A stretch of 64,000 bases of DNA from Luteimonas sp. S4-F44. Its GTDB lineage: Bacteria; Pseudomonadota; Gammaproteobacteria; Xanthomonadales; Xanthomonadaceae. A model generated the notes under the pieces. The model was not told the DNA's origin, did no database searches, and was given only the letters and a program-made list of their open reading frames with translations. Shown here piece by piece: positions 22,854 through 33,538 of this stretch. Location of the stretch: assembly GCF_022637415.1 (NCBI RefSeq), contig NZ_CP093340.1, positions 2,790,001-2,854,000 of the forward strand, written 5' to 3'. The position numbers and the translations under genes are program-made. Position 1 is the first letter of the stretch. Every line of letters starts with the position of its first letter.

Positions 22854-24640
22854 CGCCAGCTGACACCTCCACCCTCGACCTGGGCCTCGTCGGCAACGGC
22901 AGCTTCGGCGCGCTGTTCGACACGAAGGCCCGGTTGGTCTGGTCGTGCCTGCCGGCCTTCGACGGCGATCCGGCGTTCTGCGCACTGCTCTCGCCCAAGG
23001 CCGGCCACGGTGACTGGTCGATCGAACTCGATGATTTCGCGCGTAGCGAGCAGGCCTACATCGAGAACACCGCGATCCTGCGCACGGTGCTGCACGACCG
23101 CCACGGCGCGTCGATCGAGATCCTCGACTTCGCGCCGCGCTGGCGCCAGCACGGCCGGTTCTACCGGCCGGTCATGATCACCCGCCGGGTCCGCCTACTC
23201 TCGGGCAGCCCGCGTATCCGCATACTGCTGCGCCCGCTCGCCGACTGGGGCGCGCGCACGCCCGAGTACACCTGGGGCAGCAACCACATGCGTTTCCTGC
23301 TCCAGGACTTCGCGCTGCGCGCGACCACCGACATGCCGATCCGGCTGCTGCGCGAAGGCCTGGCGTTCGTGCTCGACCGTGACCTGCATTTCGTGCTCGG
23401 CCCCGACGAAACGCTGACCCAGCCGATCGACGAGTTCGTGCGCGACGCCCTGCATCGCACCACCGATTACTGGCGCGAGTGGGTGCGCTACCTGTCGATC
23501 CCGCTCGATTTTCAGGAGGCGGTGATCCGCAGCGCGATCACCCTGAAGCTGTGCCAGTACGAGGACAGCGGCGGCATCATCGCCGCGATGACCACCTCGA
23601 TCCCAGAGGCGCCAGGGACCGCGCGCAACTGGGACTATCGCTACTGCTGGCTGCGCGACGCGGCGTTCGTCGTGCGCACGCTCAATCGCCTGGGCGCGAC
23701 CCGGACGATGGAGGAATACATCCGCTACATCTTCAACCTGGCAGTCAGCGACGACGGCGACATGCAGCCGGTCTACGGCATTGATTATGCGCACGAGCTG
23801 ACCGAGGAGGAGATGCCGGCGCTGGCCGGATACCGCGGCATGGGTCCTGTGCGTCGCGGCAACCTGGCCTATGTGCAGCGCCAGCACGACACCTACGGCA
23901 GCGTCGTGCTGGCCTCGGCCCAGTTGTTCTTCGACCGCCGCCTGGAACATCCGGGCGATGCGGCGACGTTCGCCAAGCTCGAACCGCTTGGCAACCTCGC
24001 CTGGAAGCAGTACGACCAGCCCGATGCCGGCCTGTGGGAATTCCGCGGCAAGGCCCACGTGCACACCTACTCCAGCGCGATGTGCTGGGCGGCCTGCGAC
24101 CGGCTGGCGCGGATCGCGGTTCAGCTCGGCCTGGACGCGCGCGCCACGCACTGGCGCGAGCGCGCCGACACGATGCGCACGCGGATCCTGGCCGAGGCCT
24201 GGAACGCCGAGGCCGGCCATTTCGCCGATGCCTTCGGCGGCGATCGCCTCGACGCCTCGCTGCTGCTGCTCGCCGACCTCGGCTTCGTGACGCCTGAAGA
24301 TCCGCGCTTCGTCGCCACCGTCGATGCGATCGGACGCACGCTGCGCCACGGCGACGGCCTGTTCCGCTACGTCGTGCCCGACGATTTCGGCGCGCCGGAA
24401 ACGAGCTTCACGATCTGCACGTTCTGGTACATCGACGCGCTCGCATCGATCGGACGGCAGCACGAAGCACGCAGCCTGTTCGAGACCATGCTCGCACGGC
24501 GCAATCACCTGGGCCTGCTGTCGGAGGACATGTCGTTCGAGGACGGCGAGGCCTGGGGCAACTTCCCGCAGACCTATTCGCATGTGGGCCTGATCATGGC
24601 GGCGATGCGGCTCTCGCGTTCCTGGCAGGAGGCGGCATGA
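22850..24640 (+). CDS. Glycoside hydrolase family 15 protein
   Basis: A 596-residue protein with the two-part bacterial GH15 layout. The N-terminal beta-sandwich (residues 1-220) begins LDLGLVGNGSFGALFD, and an alpha/alpha-barrel follows. Barrel hallmarks are TSIPEAPGTARNWDYRYCWL (general-acid region) and SEDMSFEDGEAWGNFPQTYS (general-base region). GH15 includes glucoamylases, glucodextranases and acid trehalases. With no signal peptide it is cytoplasmic. Lying between otsB and otsA with ATGA overlaps on both sides, it probably acts in trehalose or glucan turnover; trehalase activity is plausible but inferred. Confidence 0.9.
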   Translation: MTPADTSTLDLGLVGNGSFGALFDTKARLVWSCLPAFDGDPAFCALLSPKAGHGDWSIELDDFARSEQAYIENTAILRTVLHDRHGASIEILDFAPRWRQHGRFYRPVMITRRVRLLSGSPRIRILLRPLADWGARTPEYTWGSNHMRFLLQDFALRATTDMPIRLLREGLAFVLDRDLHFVLGPDETLTQPIDEFVRDALHRTTDYWREWVRYLSIPLDFQEAVIRSAITLKLCQYEDSGGIIAAMTTSIPEAPGTARNWDYRYCWLRDAAFVVRTLNRLGATRTMEEYIRYIFNLAVSDDGDMQPVYGIDYAHELTEEEMPALAGYRGMGPVRRGNLAYVQRQHDTYGSVVLASAQLFFDRRLEHPGDAATFAKLEPLGNLAWKQYDQPDAGLWEFRGKAHVHTYSSAMCWAACDRLARIAVQLGLDARATHWRERADTMRTRILAEAWNAEAGHFADAFGGDRLDASLLLLADLGFVTPEDPRFVATVDAIGRTLRHGDGLFRYVVPDDFGAPETSFTICTFWYIDALASIGRQHEARSLFETMLARRNHLGLLSEDMSFEDGEAWGNFPQTYSHVGLIMAAMRLSRSWQEAA

Positions 24641-26007
24641 GTCGCTTGGTCGTCGTCTCCAACCGGGTGGCGCTGCCGGACTCGGACCAAAGCGGCGGCC
24701 TGGCGACCGCGCTCGATGCCGCGCTCAAGGAGGCCGGCGGCCTGTGGTTCGGCTGGAGCGGCAAAGTCGCCCGTGCACATTCGGGCGAGCTGCATCGCGC
24801 CACGCACGAGAATATCGATTATCTGACCATCGATCTGTCGCGTGAGGACTACGAGGGTTACTACAACGGCTTCTCCAACCGCACGTTGTGGCCGCTGCTG
24901 CATTTCAGGCTGGACCTGGTCGACTACAACGCGATGACCCAGGCCGCCTACCGCGGCGTCAATGCGCTTTTCGCCGAGAAGCTGGCCAAGGAGATCCGCG
25001 ACGAGGACATCGTCTGGGTCCATGACTACCACCTGCTGCCGCTCGCGCAGGAACTGCGCCGACGCGGCGTGCGCGCGCGCATCGGTTTCTTCCTGCACGT
25101 GCCGTTCCCGTCGGCCGACATCGTGGCCGGTCTGCCGCACCACGAGAAGACCTTCGGCGCGCTGGCCGCCTACGACCTGGTCGGCTTTCAGACCGAACGC
25201 GACCTGGAGCGGTTCCAGGACTACATCCGCCTGTTCCGCGGCGGCAGCGTGACCGCCCGCGGGACGCTGCGCGACCACGATGGGCGCAGCTTCCAGGCCG
25301 ACGCTTTCCCGATCGGCATCGATGCCTCGGCGATCGCGACGCTGGCGGCCAACGCCGCGCGCAATCCGGCGGTGCGGCGGATGCAGGCCAGCCTCACCGG
25401 CCGCGCGCTTGCGATCGGCGTGGACCGACTCGACTACTCCAAGGGCCTGCCCGAGCGCTTTCGCGCCTTCGAGCGCGTGCTCGACAAGCACACCGACCTG
25501 CGCGGCCAGCTGACCTACCTGCAGATCGCCCCGGTCTCGCGCGGTGGCGTCGCCAGCTACCGCGCCCTGCGCCGTGAACTCGAGCAGTACGCCGGCCATA
25601 TCAACGGTGCCCACGCCGACCCCGACTGGACGCCGGTGCGCTACGTCAACCGCACCTACCCGCACGCGACGCTGGCCGGCTTCTACCGGCTGGCGCGCAT
25701 CGGCCTGGTCACTCCACTGCGCGACGGCATGAACCTGGTCGCCAAGGAATACGTCGCCTCGCAGGACCCCGGCGACCCGGGCGCGCTGGTGCTGTCGATC
25801 TTCGCCGGCGCGGCGCGCGAACTCGACGGTGCGCTGCTGATCAACCCCTTCGACAGCGACGGCGTCGCCGATGCGATCGCCGCCGCGCTGAAGATGCCGT
25901 TGGACGAACGCCGCGAACGCTGGCAGTCGATGATGCAGCGTATCTCCAGCTACGACATCCACGCCTGGCGCCGCGACTTCCTCGAGCGCCTCCAACAGAC
26001 CCGCTGA
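24637..26007 (+). CDS. otsA: Trehalose-6-phosphate synthase
   Basis: A 456-residue GT20 glycosyltransferase that joins UDP-glucose (or another NDP-glucose) to glucose 6-phosphate. The N-terminus is [14 protein letters not shown], with GGLATAL. Other hallmarks are [42 protein letters not shown] and [15 protein letters not shown]. Length is typical. Its ATG overlaps the GH15 stop, so all three trehalose genes are translationally coupled. The operon ends in a repeat-derived hairpin immediately after the stop. Trehalose is a compatible solute, so osmotic or stationary-phase control is expected but not visible. Confidence 0.97.
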   Translation: MSRLVVVSNRVALPDSDQSGGLATALDAALKEAGGLWFGWSGKVARAHSGELHRATHENIDYLTIDLSREDYEGYYNGFSNRTLWPLLHFRLDLVDYNAMTQAAYRGVNALFAEKLAKEIRDEDIVWVHDYHLLPLAQELRRRGVRARIGFFLHVPFPSADIVAGLPHHEKTFGALAAYDLVGFQTERDLERFQDYIRLFRGGSVTARGTLRDHDGRSFQADAFPIGIDASAIATLAANAARNPAVRRMQASLTGRALAIGVDRLDYSKGLPERFRAFERVLDKHTDLRGQLTYLQIAPVSRGGVASYRALRRELEQYAGHINGAHADPDWTPVRYVNRTYPHATLAGFYRLARIGLVTPLRDGMNLVAKEYVASQDPGDPGALVLSIFAGAARELDGALLINPFDSDGVADAIAAALKMPLDERRERWQSMMQRISSYDIHAWRRDFLERLQQTR

Positions 26008-26117
26008 AACCGGGGTCAGAGTCGCTTTTCCAAACTGGGGTCAGAGTCGCTTTTTTCGTGCGAACCGGTCTACCGGCGCCAGGCGTTCCGGAGCAAAAAG
26101 CGACTCTGACCCCGGTT
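26008..26117. repeat. Intergenic repeat element with 22-bp inverted termini
   Basis: Three copies of the core GGGGTCAGAGTCGCTTTT: forward at 26008-26029, forward at 26037-26056, and inverted at 26095-26117. The first and last are perfect 22-bp inverted repeats about 66 bases apart. The element fills the gap between convergent otsA and gloA and could fold as a bidirectional terminator. The same core recurs in degenerate form at 43501-43520. Such repeats in this family resemble REP-type elements mobilised by RAYT transposases; no transposase is present here. Confidence 0.8.
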
Positions 26118-26130
26118 CTAGTGGCCGGTT

Positions 26131-26664
26131 TTACAGGGGCGCGGGCTGGATGATCTCGACCCAGTAGCCGTCGGGGTCTTTGATGAAGGCGATCGAGCGC
26201 ATGCTGCCGTCGCTCAGCCGCTTCTGGAACGGGACCTGCAGCGCTTCGAACCGAGCGCAGGCGGCGCGGATGTCGGGCACGCTGACGCAGATGTGGCCGA
26301 AGCCTCGCGGGTCACGGTTGCCGTCATGGTAGACGGGGCCGTCCTGGTGTTCAGTGCCGTGGTTGTGGGTCAATTCGAGCACGCCACGCTGCTCGGCCAG
26401 CCACTGACGGCGCGCCTCGTCGTCGTCGGGAAGGATGCCGGCGTCGTCGATCAGTACGAGGAAATACAGCGAGAACTTCGCGTCGGGGAAATCCACCTTG
26501 CGCGCGAGGGTGAACCCGAGCACGCGGGTATAGAAGTCCAGCGATGCGACCGGATCCTTGATCCGCAGCATCGTGTGGTTGAAGACGAATTGGCGCGTGG
26601 CGGTGTCGCGTTCGGCGGCGACACCGGGGACCTGGGCGAGTGCGGCACGGGTCTGTGCGGTCAT
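26131..26664 (-). CDS. gloA: Lactoylglutathione lyase (glyoxalase I)
   Basis: A 177-residue metalloenzyme that converts the methylglyoxal-glutathione hemithioacetal to S-lactoylglutathione. Metal ligands are visible: His30 (FNHTMLRIKDP), Glu97 (VLELTHNHGTE), His124 (GFGHICVSVPD) and Glu170 (YWVEIIQP). At 177 residues it belongs to the longer, eukaryote-like GloA form, with inserts compared with the 135-residue E. coli enzyme. The start gives MTAQTRAALAQVPGV; upstream frame sequence overlaps nothing recognisable. It is convergent with the trehalose operon. Confidence 0.96.
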   Translation of the reverse strand: MTAQTRAALAQVPGVAAERDTATRQFVFNHTMLRIKDPVASLDFYTRVLGFTLARKVDFPDAKFSLYFLVLIDDAGILPDDDEARRQWLAEQRGVLELTHNHGTEHQDGPVYHDGNRDPRGFGHICVSVPDIRAACARFEALQVPFQKRLSDGSMRSIAFIKDPDGYWVEIIQPAPL

Positions 26665-26770
26665 GGCACGGCTCCAAAAGGCGGGGGATGCGCCATTATC
26701 GGCGATCGGCCGACGGCCTGCGGCGACCTCGCGCAACGCTGCGTCGCAGACGTAAGTGCCTCGCCTCCCG

Positions 26771-27325
26771 TCAGCCCTCGCCCTTCTCCGGTTGAAGCCA
26801 GCCGCGGGCGCGGAACACCGGGCCGACCAACGGCAGCACCGCTTCCACCTCGTACACGCAGCGTCCGTCGACCTCGCGCTCGTTGCCGCGCACGTCCGCC
26901 AGCAGCCGTGCCGGCAGCGGCAGCACGCCGAGCACGCGCGCACCGACCACGTTCCAGTACAGCGTCCCGCCATGGTGGTGGAGGACGCAGCGCAGTTGCA
27001 GCGCGCCGCGGCGCAGCCGCAACTGGCCGTCGCGGTGCCACAACCGCCAGCGCGCCGGGGCCCGTCGCGGCGTCGTGTCCAGTTCGCGCAGCCAGATCTC
27101 TCCGCGCGGCCCGGTCGTGCAGTCCAGGGTCAGCGCCGCGTCCGTGGCCGCGCCCGGCACGCCGGCCAGGCGCGCGCACAGCCGCGCCAGCAACCCACGA
27201 CTGCGCTCGATCGTCATCGCGCCGGCATGGCGCGCATGCCCGCGCACGCCATGCAGCGTGCGCAGCGCATCGGGCATCCGGAAGAACGCGGCGCCGAGCA
27301 GGGTCTGGAACAGCGTCGGCGCCAT
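26771..27325 (-). CDS. DUF4166 domain protein
   Basis: A 184-residue protein. The beginning MAPTLFQTLLGAAFFRMPDALRTLHGVRGHARHAG matches the DUF4166 family (domain of unknown function), and a hydrophilic beta-rich C-terminal half includes LRRGALQLRCVLHHHGG and YEVEAVLPLVGPVFRARGW. There is no signal peptide or membrane segment. The start at 27325 is chosen because similarity begins there; the frame is open further upstream inside the permease gene. It lies 54 bases from the permease stop on the same strand and 107 bases before gloA. Function unknown. Confidence 0.78.
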   Translation of the reverse strand: MAPTLFQTLLGAAFFRMPDALRTLHGVRGHARHAGAMTIERSRGLLARLCARLAGVPGAATDAALTLDCTTGPRGEIWLRELDTTPRRAPARWRLWHRDGQLRLRRGALQLRCVLHHHGGTLYWNVVGARVLGVLPLPARLLADVRGNEREVDGRCVYEVEAVLPLVGPVFRARGWLQPEKGEG

Positions 27326-27378
27326 CGCGCGGCCTGAAGCGGATCGGGCGCGCAGGATAGCGCTTGCGCGCCTTGCGT

Positions 27379-28989
27379 TCAGCCCGGATCGATCGCCGCG
27401 GGCGGGTGCCGCTGCAGGCCGAGCAGCCCGATCGCCAGCGCCAGCACCGCGTACGCGGCCGCGAACTGGAACGCGATCGCCTGGCGCAGCCCCTCCAATT
27501 GCCACGGCAGCACCAGCGCGCCGGCCGGGTGCACCGAATGGATCACCCCGAACAGGGTCGCGACCGCGGCCACCAGCAGCGTCGCCACGGCCGTGCCCGG
27601 GCGCCGATCGACCAGCGCGACCAGCGCCGTCGCCCACAGCATCGCAGTGATGATGAAGCCGTTACCGAGCACGACGATCGTCGCCATTTCGGGCAGGCCA
27701 TGGCCGGCATCGACCTGCGCGTACAGCGCGGCCATGCGCGCAGGATCGATCCAGGCCGGATTGCCGAACTTGATGTTGAGCAGGTAAGCGATGGCCGGCA
27801 GGAATGCGAGCGACACCGCGATCGCGTGTTCGCGCCGGGTGCTGTGGAAGGCCTGCACGGTGATGCCGATGCCCACGAACACGATGATCGGCGCCAGCAC
27901 CGCCACCGGCAGCCACTGCACCAGCCCCGAGACCAGGCCCAGCATGCCGCCCAGGCCGACGAACAGCCCGGTCAGCAGCGTATAGCCGCTGCGCGCGCCC
28001 ATTTGTTTGTAGGCCGGCTGGCCGATATAGGGCGTGGTCTGGGCGACGCCGCCGCAAACGCCGGCCACCAGCGTGGACACCGCCTCGACCAGCAACACAT
28101 CGCGCGTGCGGTAGTCGTCGCCAGCCGCACGCGCGCTTTCACTGACGTTGATCCCGCCGACCACCATCAGCAGGCCGAACGGCAGCAGCAGCGACAGGTA
28201 CGGCAGCGTGGCCGGCAGTCCGTCGACGAAGCCCAGGGTCGGCCACGGCCAGGCGGGTGCGGGCCAGGCGACGTCGGGCACGGCGAAGCCCGGCGACAAG
28301 CCGGCCAGTCCGAGCCCGTAGTACAGCACCAGTCCGACCAGCAGCGCGAACGGCACGCCGGGCAACCGCAGCGGCACCGGTCCGCGTGCGACCAGCACGT
28401 ACAGCAGCAAGCCCAACGTCGCGAAGCCGGCGACCGGCGCGCGCAGGGTCTCGATCAGCGGCAGGAAGCCCAGCAGCATCAACGCCGCGCCGCCGATCGA
28501 ACCCAGCAGCGCCGCGCGCGGCACGACTCGGGCGATCCAGTCGCCGGCGAACGACAGCACGAGTTTGAGCGCCCCCATCACCAGCAGCGAGGCCATGCCG
28601 AGTTGCCAGGTCGCGATGCCCGCCGCCTCGGAGTCCAGGCCCTGCCGGCCGAACGCGAGAAACGCCGGGCCCAGCACCAGCAAGGCCATGCCGATGCTGG
28701 TCGGCGCATCCAGACCCAGCGGCATCGCGGTGACGTCATCGCGGCCGCTGCGCCGTGCCAGGCGCCGCGCCATCGCCGTGTACAGCAGGTTGCCGACCAG
28801 CACGCCGAGCGCGGTGCCCGGGAACATCCGTCCGAACACGATATCGGCCGGCACGCCGAAGAGCCCGATCAGGGCTGCGGCGATGAAGCCCAGGATCGAG
28901 AGGTTGTCGACGACCAGGCCGAAGAAGCCGTTGATGTCGCCGGCGACGAACCAGCGAAGACGAGAGCGGGAGGCAGCAGCGGTGGACAT
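27379..28989 (-). CDS. NCS2-like permease (xanthine/uracil permease superfamily)
   Basis: A 536-residue integral inner-membrane protein with about 12-14 hydrophobic segments. The N-terminus RWFVAGDINGFFGLVVDNLS, the QTTPYIGQPAYKQMGARSGYT segment and the late IIVFVGIGITVQAF resemble the nucleobase/AzgA-like branch of the APC-fold NCS2 and SulP families. The substrate is unknown; family members move purines, uracil or related anions with protons. The TonB receptor at 29203 lies 213 bases upstream on the same strand, so the two might pass one substrate across both membranes. This is inference only. Confidence 0.82.
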   Translation of the reverse strand: MSTAAASRSRLRWFVAGDINGFFGLVVDNLSILGFIAAALIGLFGVPADIVFGRMFPGTALGVLVGNLLYTAMARRLARRSGRDDVTAMPLGLDAPTSIGMALLVLGPAFLAFGRQGLDSEAAGIATWQLGMASLLVMGALKLVLSFAGDWIARVVPRAALLGSIGGAALMLLGFLPLIETLRAPVAGFATLGLLLYVLVARGPVPLRLPGVPFALLVGLVLYYGLGLAGLSPGFAVPDVAWPAPAWPWPTLGFVDGLPATLPYLSLLLPFGLLMVVGGINVSESARAAGDDYRTRDVLLVEAVSTLVAGVCGGVAQTTPYIGQPAYKQMGARSGYTLLTGLFVGLGGMLGLVSGLVQWLPVAVLAPIIVFVGIGITVQAFHSTRREHAIAVSLAFLPAIAYLLNIKFGNPAWIDPARMAALYAQVDAGHGLPEMATIVVLGNGFIITAMLWATALVALVDRRPGTAVATLLVAAVATLFGVIHSVHPAGALVLPWQLEGLRQAIAFQFAAAYAVLALAIGLLGLQRHPPAAIDPG

Positions 28990-29167
28990 CGGCGTTCCGT
29001 GACAACGGGAGGGATCGAGCGCAGATCATCCCGGCAACTGCCGGCGCGCCGCCACCAGGACGATGCCATGCTGACAGATGCCGCGTGCGCCGACATCGCG
29101 AGCTTGCGGCGCGCGCAGGGGCCGGCAACGGGCGGGCGCCCCCTATGCGGTGCGCGCGACGCCGGTA

Positions 29168-29190
29168 CCCGCCGCGCCCTCGGCGGCGGG
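29168..29190 (-). terminator. Hairpin after TonB receptor
   Basis: CCCGCCGC / GCGGCGGG, an 8-bp stem with a 7-base loop, lies just after the receptor stop on the minus strand. If it terminates transcription, the permease needs its own promoter. No T-run is present. Confidence 0.4.
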
Positions 29191-29202
29191 CCGGGTCAGC
29201 CT

Positions 29203-31467
29203 TTAGAACTTCGCCATGAACTCCACGCCCCAGGTCCGCGGCTCGTTGATGAATCCGGTCAGATTGTTGAAGTCGATACCGCCAACGATGCGCGTGCTGT
29301 CGGTGATATTGCGGCCGAACACGGCGAGATCGTAGCGGCCCTGGTTCCAGTTCGTGCCCACGCGCAGGCCGCCTTCCAGGGTCGAGCGGCCGCGAAACTC
29401 GGGCGACTCGTAGAGGAAGAAGTTGACCTGTCCGCGATACGCCCAGTCGGTGTAGACGTAGAACTCCGCGTCGTCGCCGACCGGCACGCCCCAGCGCGCG
29501 GTGAGGTTGTGGATCCACTTCGGTGCCTGCGGCAGCGCATTGCCGTCCACGCGCGCGAAGGTCTGGCCGTCGATGACCACCGTGGGATCGGTGACCGTGC
29601 AACCACCGCCGCAGATCGCCACCGCCAGGTTCGGGTCGCGGATCTCGGTGTCGTTGTAGCTGGTGCCCCAGGTCACCAACAGGGTGTCGGTAAGCCAGGC
29701 CTGCAGGTCGAGCTCGGCACCCTGGCCGATCGACTTGTCGGCATTGAGCAGGATCGCCTGGTTGGTCGCGCCGCCCACGGCGATCAGTTGCTGGCCGTCG
29801 ACGTTGAAGCGGAACAGATTGAAGCCGATCCGGCCGCGGCGGTCCCACAGGTCCGCCTTGATGCCGACCTCGTAGGAAATCACTTCTTCCGAATCGGCGA
29901 CCGAGATGCCGCCAAATGCCAGCCGCCCCTGGATCGACGGCGCACGGAATCCCTTGGCGACCCGGCCGTAGACGTTGACGTCCTCGTTGAGCTCGTAGAC
30001 CGCGCTCGCATCCCAGCTGATGTCGTCGACATCGGTGTCGGCGAAATAGGGACCGCCGACCGGCGTGCCGAACGGCACCGCCTGCAGCACGCTGGCGCTG
30101 AAGTCCTTCTTGTCCTGGGTGTAGCGCAGGCCGCCGCGCAGTTTCAGACGATCGGTCGCGGCGTATTCGCCGGACGCAAACAGCGCCCACGCGGTATTGC
30201 GCTGCTCCTGCACGGCATGGCCGGTCTGCGGATTGCCGGGGCTGAGCGAATCGTAGTTGAGGCTGTCGACGGTCAGTTCCTCGCGGAACCAGAACGCGCC
30301 GGCCTGCCAGTCAAACGGGCCGTCGAGATTCGACTCCAGGCGCACTTCCTGGCTGATCTGCTTGTGGTCGGGAATGCCGTCGGCCGATTCGGAGGAGAAG
30401 GGAATCAGCCCCGGCCCCGAGTCGGGCAGGAAGGCCGCGCCGTAGCCGCCGTCGATGTCGCCGCGGTTCAACGACTCCAGGGTCTCGTAGCCGGTGATCG
30501 AGTACAGGCTGTACTGCCCGAAGTCCCAGCGCAGCCGGGCGCTGGCGCCCCAGGTCTGGAGATCGGAGAAATTGACGCCGTCGAGCGCGACGCGTTCGCG
30601 GTCGAAACCGGGACGGAACCGGTTGCTGCCCGGCGAGACGAGGTTGGCGCGGAACAAGCGCGCCGTGCCATTGAGATCGCGCCGATGCAGGTTGAACAGC
30701 CCTTCGAAGCCGTCGCCCTCATACAGGAACTGCACGCGCGCGGCCGATTCGTCGTAGCCCTCGAAGCCGTCGTTGGGTGCACCGGCCAGGGTGTTGCGCA
30801 CCGAATCGTCGCGGCGCTGGTACAGCGCCGACACACGTGCCGACCAGCGCTCGGTCAGCGCGCCGCCGACCGCGCCCTCGAAGTTCCACATGTTGTCGCT
30901 GCCGTAGGCGAGCTTGCCGTAGCCCTCGAAGTCCTGGCTCGGGCGCACCGAATCGAACTTCACCACGCCGGCCGGCGTGTTGCGGCCGAACAGCGTGCCC
31001 TGGGGGCCGCGCAGCACCTCCACGCCGGCGATGTCGAACACAGGGAAGCCCTTCAACAGCGGGTTCTCCAGCACCACATCGTCGTAGATCAGCGACACCG
31101 GCTGCGAGGCGTTGAGATCGAAATCGGTATTGCCCAGGCCGCGGATGTAGAAGCGCGGAAATGCGCGCCCGTAGCTCGATTCGATATTGAGGCTGGGCAC
31201 GCGGCCCGACAGGAACCGGATGTCGGTGCCGCCGCTGCCCAACACGCCGAGCTTCTCGGCATCGAGCGTGGTGATCGAGACCGGCACGTCCTGGATGTTC
31301 TCCACGCGCCGCTGCGCGGTCACTTCGACCGCATCGAGCGTGGCGGCCGTCGTCGATGGTGCGTCGGTGACCTGGGCGAAGGCGACCAGCGGCAGTGCAC
31401 TGGCGAGCGCTGCGGCGAGCTGCGAACGGGACGGACGGCGCGCTTGGCGGAAAGGCTTGAGCGACAT
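29203..31467 (-). CDS. TonB-dependent outer membrane receptor
   Basis: A 754-residue receptor. I start at MSLKPFRQARRPSRS, which gives a signal peptide ending VAFAQ; an ATG 75 bases upstream adds a polar stretch. The TonB box region is LDAVEVTAQRR. The plug contains IQDVPVSITTLDAEKL, YIRGLGNTDFDL and GVEVLRGPQGTLFGRNTPAGVV. The barrel ends EFMAKF with terminal Phe. The 'VTAQRR...IQDVPVS' plug is the sphingomonad/xanthomonad receptor class, often used for plant or aromatic compounds or vitamins rather than siderophores. Two cysteines in ICGGGCTV suggest an extracellular disulfide loop. About 220 bases without a gene separate it from pgeF. Confidence 0.92.
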   Translation of the reverse strand: MSLKPFRQARRPSRSQLAAALASALPLVAFAQVTDAPSTTAATLDAVEVTAQRRVENIQDVPVSITTLDAEKLGVLGSGGTDIRFLSGRVPSLNIESSYGRAFPRFYIRGLGNTDFDLNASQPVSLIYDDVVLENPLLKGFPVFDIAGVEVLRGPQGTLFGRNTPAGVVKFDSVRPSQDFEGYGKLAYGSDNMWNFEGAVGGALTERWSARVSALYQRRDDSVRNTLAGAPNDGFEGYDESAARVQFLYEGDGFEGLFNLHRRDLNGTARLFRANLVSPGSNRFRPGFDRERVALDGVNFSDLQTWGASARLRWDFGQYSLYSITGYETLESLNRGDIDGGYGAAFLPDSGPGLIPFSSESADGIPDHKQISQEVRLESNLDGPFDWQAGAFWFREELTVDSLNYDSLSPGNPQTGHAVQEQRNTAWALFASGEYAATDRLKLRGGLRYTQDKKDFSASVLQAVPFGTPVGGPYFADTDVDDISWDASAVYELNEDVNVYGRVAKGFRAPSIQGRLAFGGISVADSEEVISYEVGIKADLWDRRGRIGFNLFRFNVDGQQLIAVGGATNQAILLNADKSIGQGAELDLQAWLTDTLLVTWGTSYNDTEIRDPNLAVAICGGGCTVTDPTVVIDGQTFARVDGNALPQAPKWIHNLTARWGVPVGDDAEFYVYTDWAYRGQVNFFLYESPEFRGRSTLEGGLRVGTNWNQGRYDLAVFGRNITDSTRIVGGIDFNNLTGFINEPRTWGVEFMAKF

Positions 31468-31690
31468 GGCGGGGATCTCGAACAGGGAGGAGGAAGATCG
31501 GCTGGAGAACGATAAGTCGACGCGCGGCCACGCGCGACGCACGCGCAGCCGACGCCGGGCGGCTCGGACAGCAGACGCACAACGGACACGGCAGGACGAT
31601 CGTCGGCGAGGCGGGGCGCATCCCGGAACCGGGGCGCGCCGCCCACTGTATTGCGATCTCCGGCTGGACGCCTAAACCGGTTGTGCGGAC

Positions 31691-32460
31691 CTAGTCGCCG
31701 ATCCAGGCGAGCGTCGCCAGCCGGCCGCTGCGGCCGTCGCGCCGGTGCGAGAAGAACGCCGACGGCTCGGAGATCGTGCAGCGTCCGCCGCCGTGCAGGG
31801 CGCCGGGGCGCAGGCCTGCAGCGACCAGCCGGCGGCGCGCCAGCGCGAACAGGTCGACCCGCCAATGGCCGGGCCGGGTGGCGACGAAGGCCGCTGCCGC
31901 GCCCGCATCCGGCCCGACGAAGGCATCGTGCACCTCGGCGCCGACTTCATAGGCCCGCGGGCCCGCCGCCGGGCCCAGCCAGGCGCGCACGTCGCCGGGC
32001 GGGGTGCGCATCGCGCCGAGCGTGCGTTCGAGCACGCCGGTGGCCAGGCCGCGCCAACCCGCATGCGCCGCGGCGACCTCGCGGCCGTCGTTGGCGGCGA
32101 ACACCACCGGCAGGCAGTCGGCGGTCAGGATCGCCAGCACCGTCCCGGGCACCGACGTCACCGCCGCATCGGCTTCGGGCTCGGCATCGATCGACTGGGC
32201 GCCGATGGCCGGCGCCTCGAAGCGCAACACCGTGGTGCCATGCACTTGGCGCAGCCAGTGCGGCGGCGACGGCAGCGCGAGCAGTCGCGTCAGCGCGGCT
32301 CGGTTGCCGTCGACGACCTCCGGGTCGTCGCCCTCGGGCGAATAACGATTGCCGAGATTGAACTGGTCGAACGGCGGCGCCGACGCGCCCGCGCCATGAC
32401 GCAGCGTGGTGCCGGCGCGCACGCCCGGCGGCGCGGGCCAGTCGGCGGGCAGCCAGGCGC

Positions 32461-32464
<4 letters not shown>
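31691..32464 (-). CDS. pgeF: Peptidoglycan editing factor PgeF (LACC1/YfiH family)
   Basis: A 257-residue protein of the multicopper polyphenol oxidase-like fold. Family motifs are [36 protein letters not shown] and [20 protein letters not shown], which together hold the His/Cys metal site. E. coli YfiH has been linked to correcting peptidoglycan composition, and relatives show purine nucleoside phosphorylase or adenosine deaminase activity. The start overlaps the rluD stop (ATGA), the conserved rluD-pgeF pair. Older 'laccase' annotations should be treated with caution. Confidence 0.92.
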
Positions 32465-33450
<986 letters not shown>

Positions 33451-33496
33451 TGGACGGCTCGGATTCAGGCGTGGGCGACGGGCACGGGGCCCGGAC

Positions 33497-33505
33497 TGGT
33501 ATTAT
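33497..33505 (+). promoter_or_regulatory. Extended -10 promoter of bamD
   Basis: TGGTATTAT reads as TGn plus a 5/6 match to TATAAT, so a weak -35 is tolerable. The predicted start is about 27 bases before the bamD ATG. Confidence 0.5.
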
Positions 33506-33538
33506 CCGCGGTTCGTGCCCCGACCGCCCACCGCCTCC

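Noticed and set aside
27364..31515. A 1383-codon open frame on the plus strand opposite the permease and TonB receptor
   Set aside because: It mirrors two genes with clear family motifs. Its composition (Arg, Gln, Val, Asp, His rich, low complexity) is the typical antisense shadow of GC-rich coding sequence.
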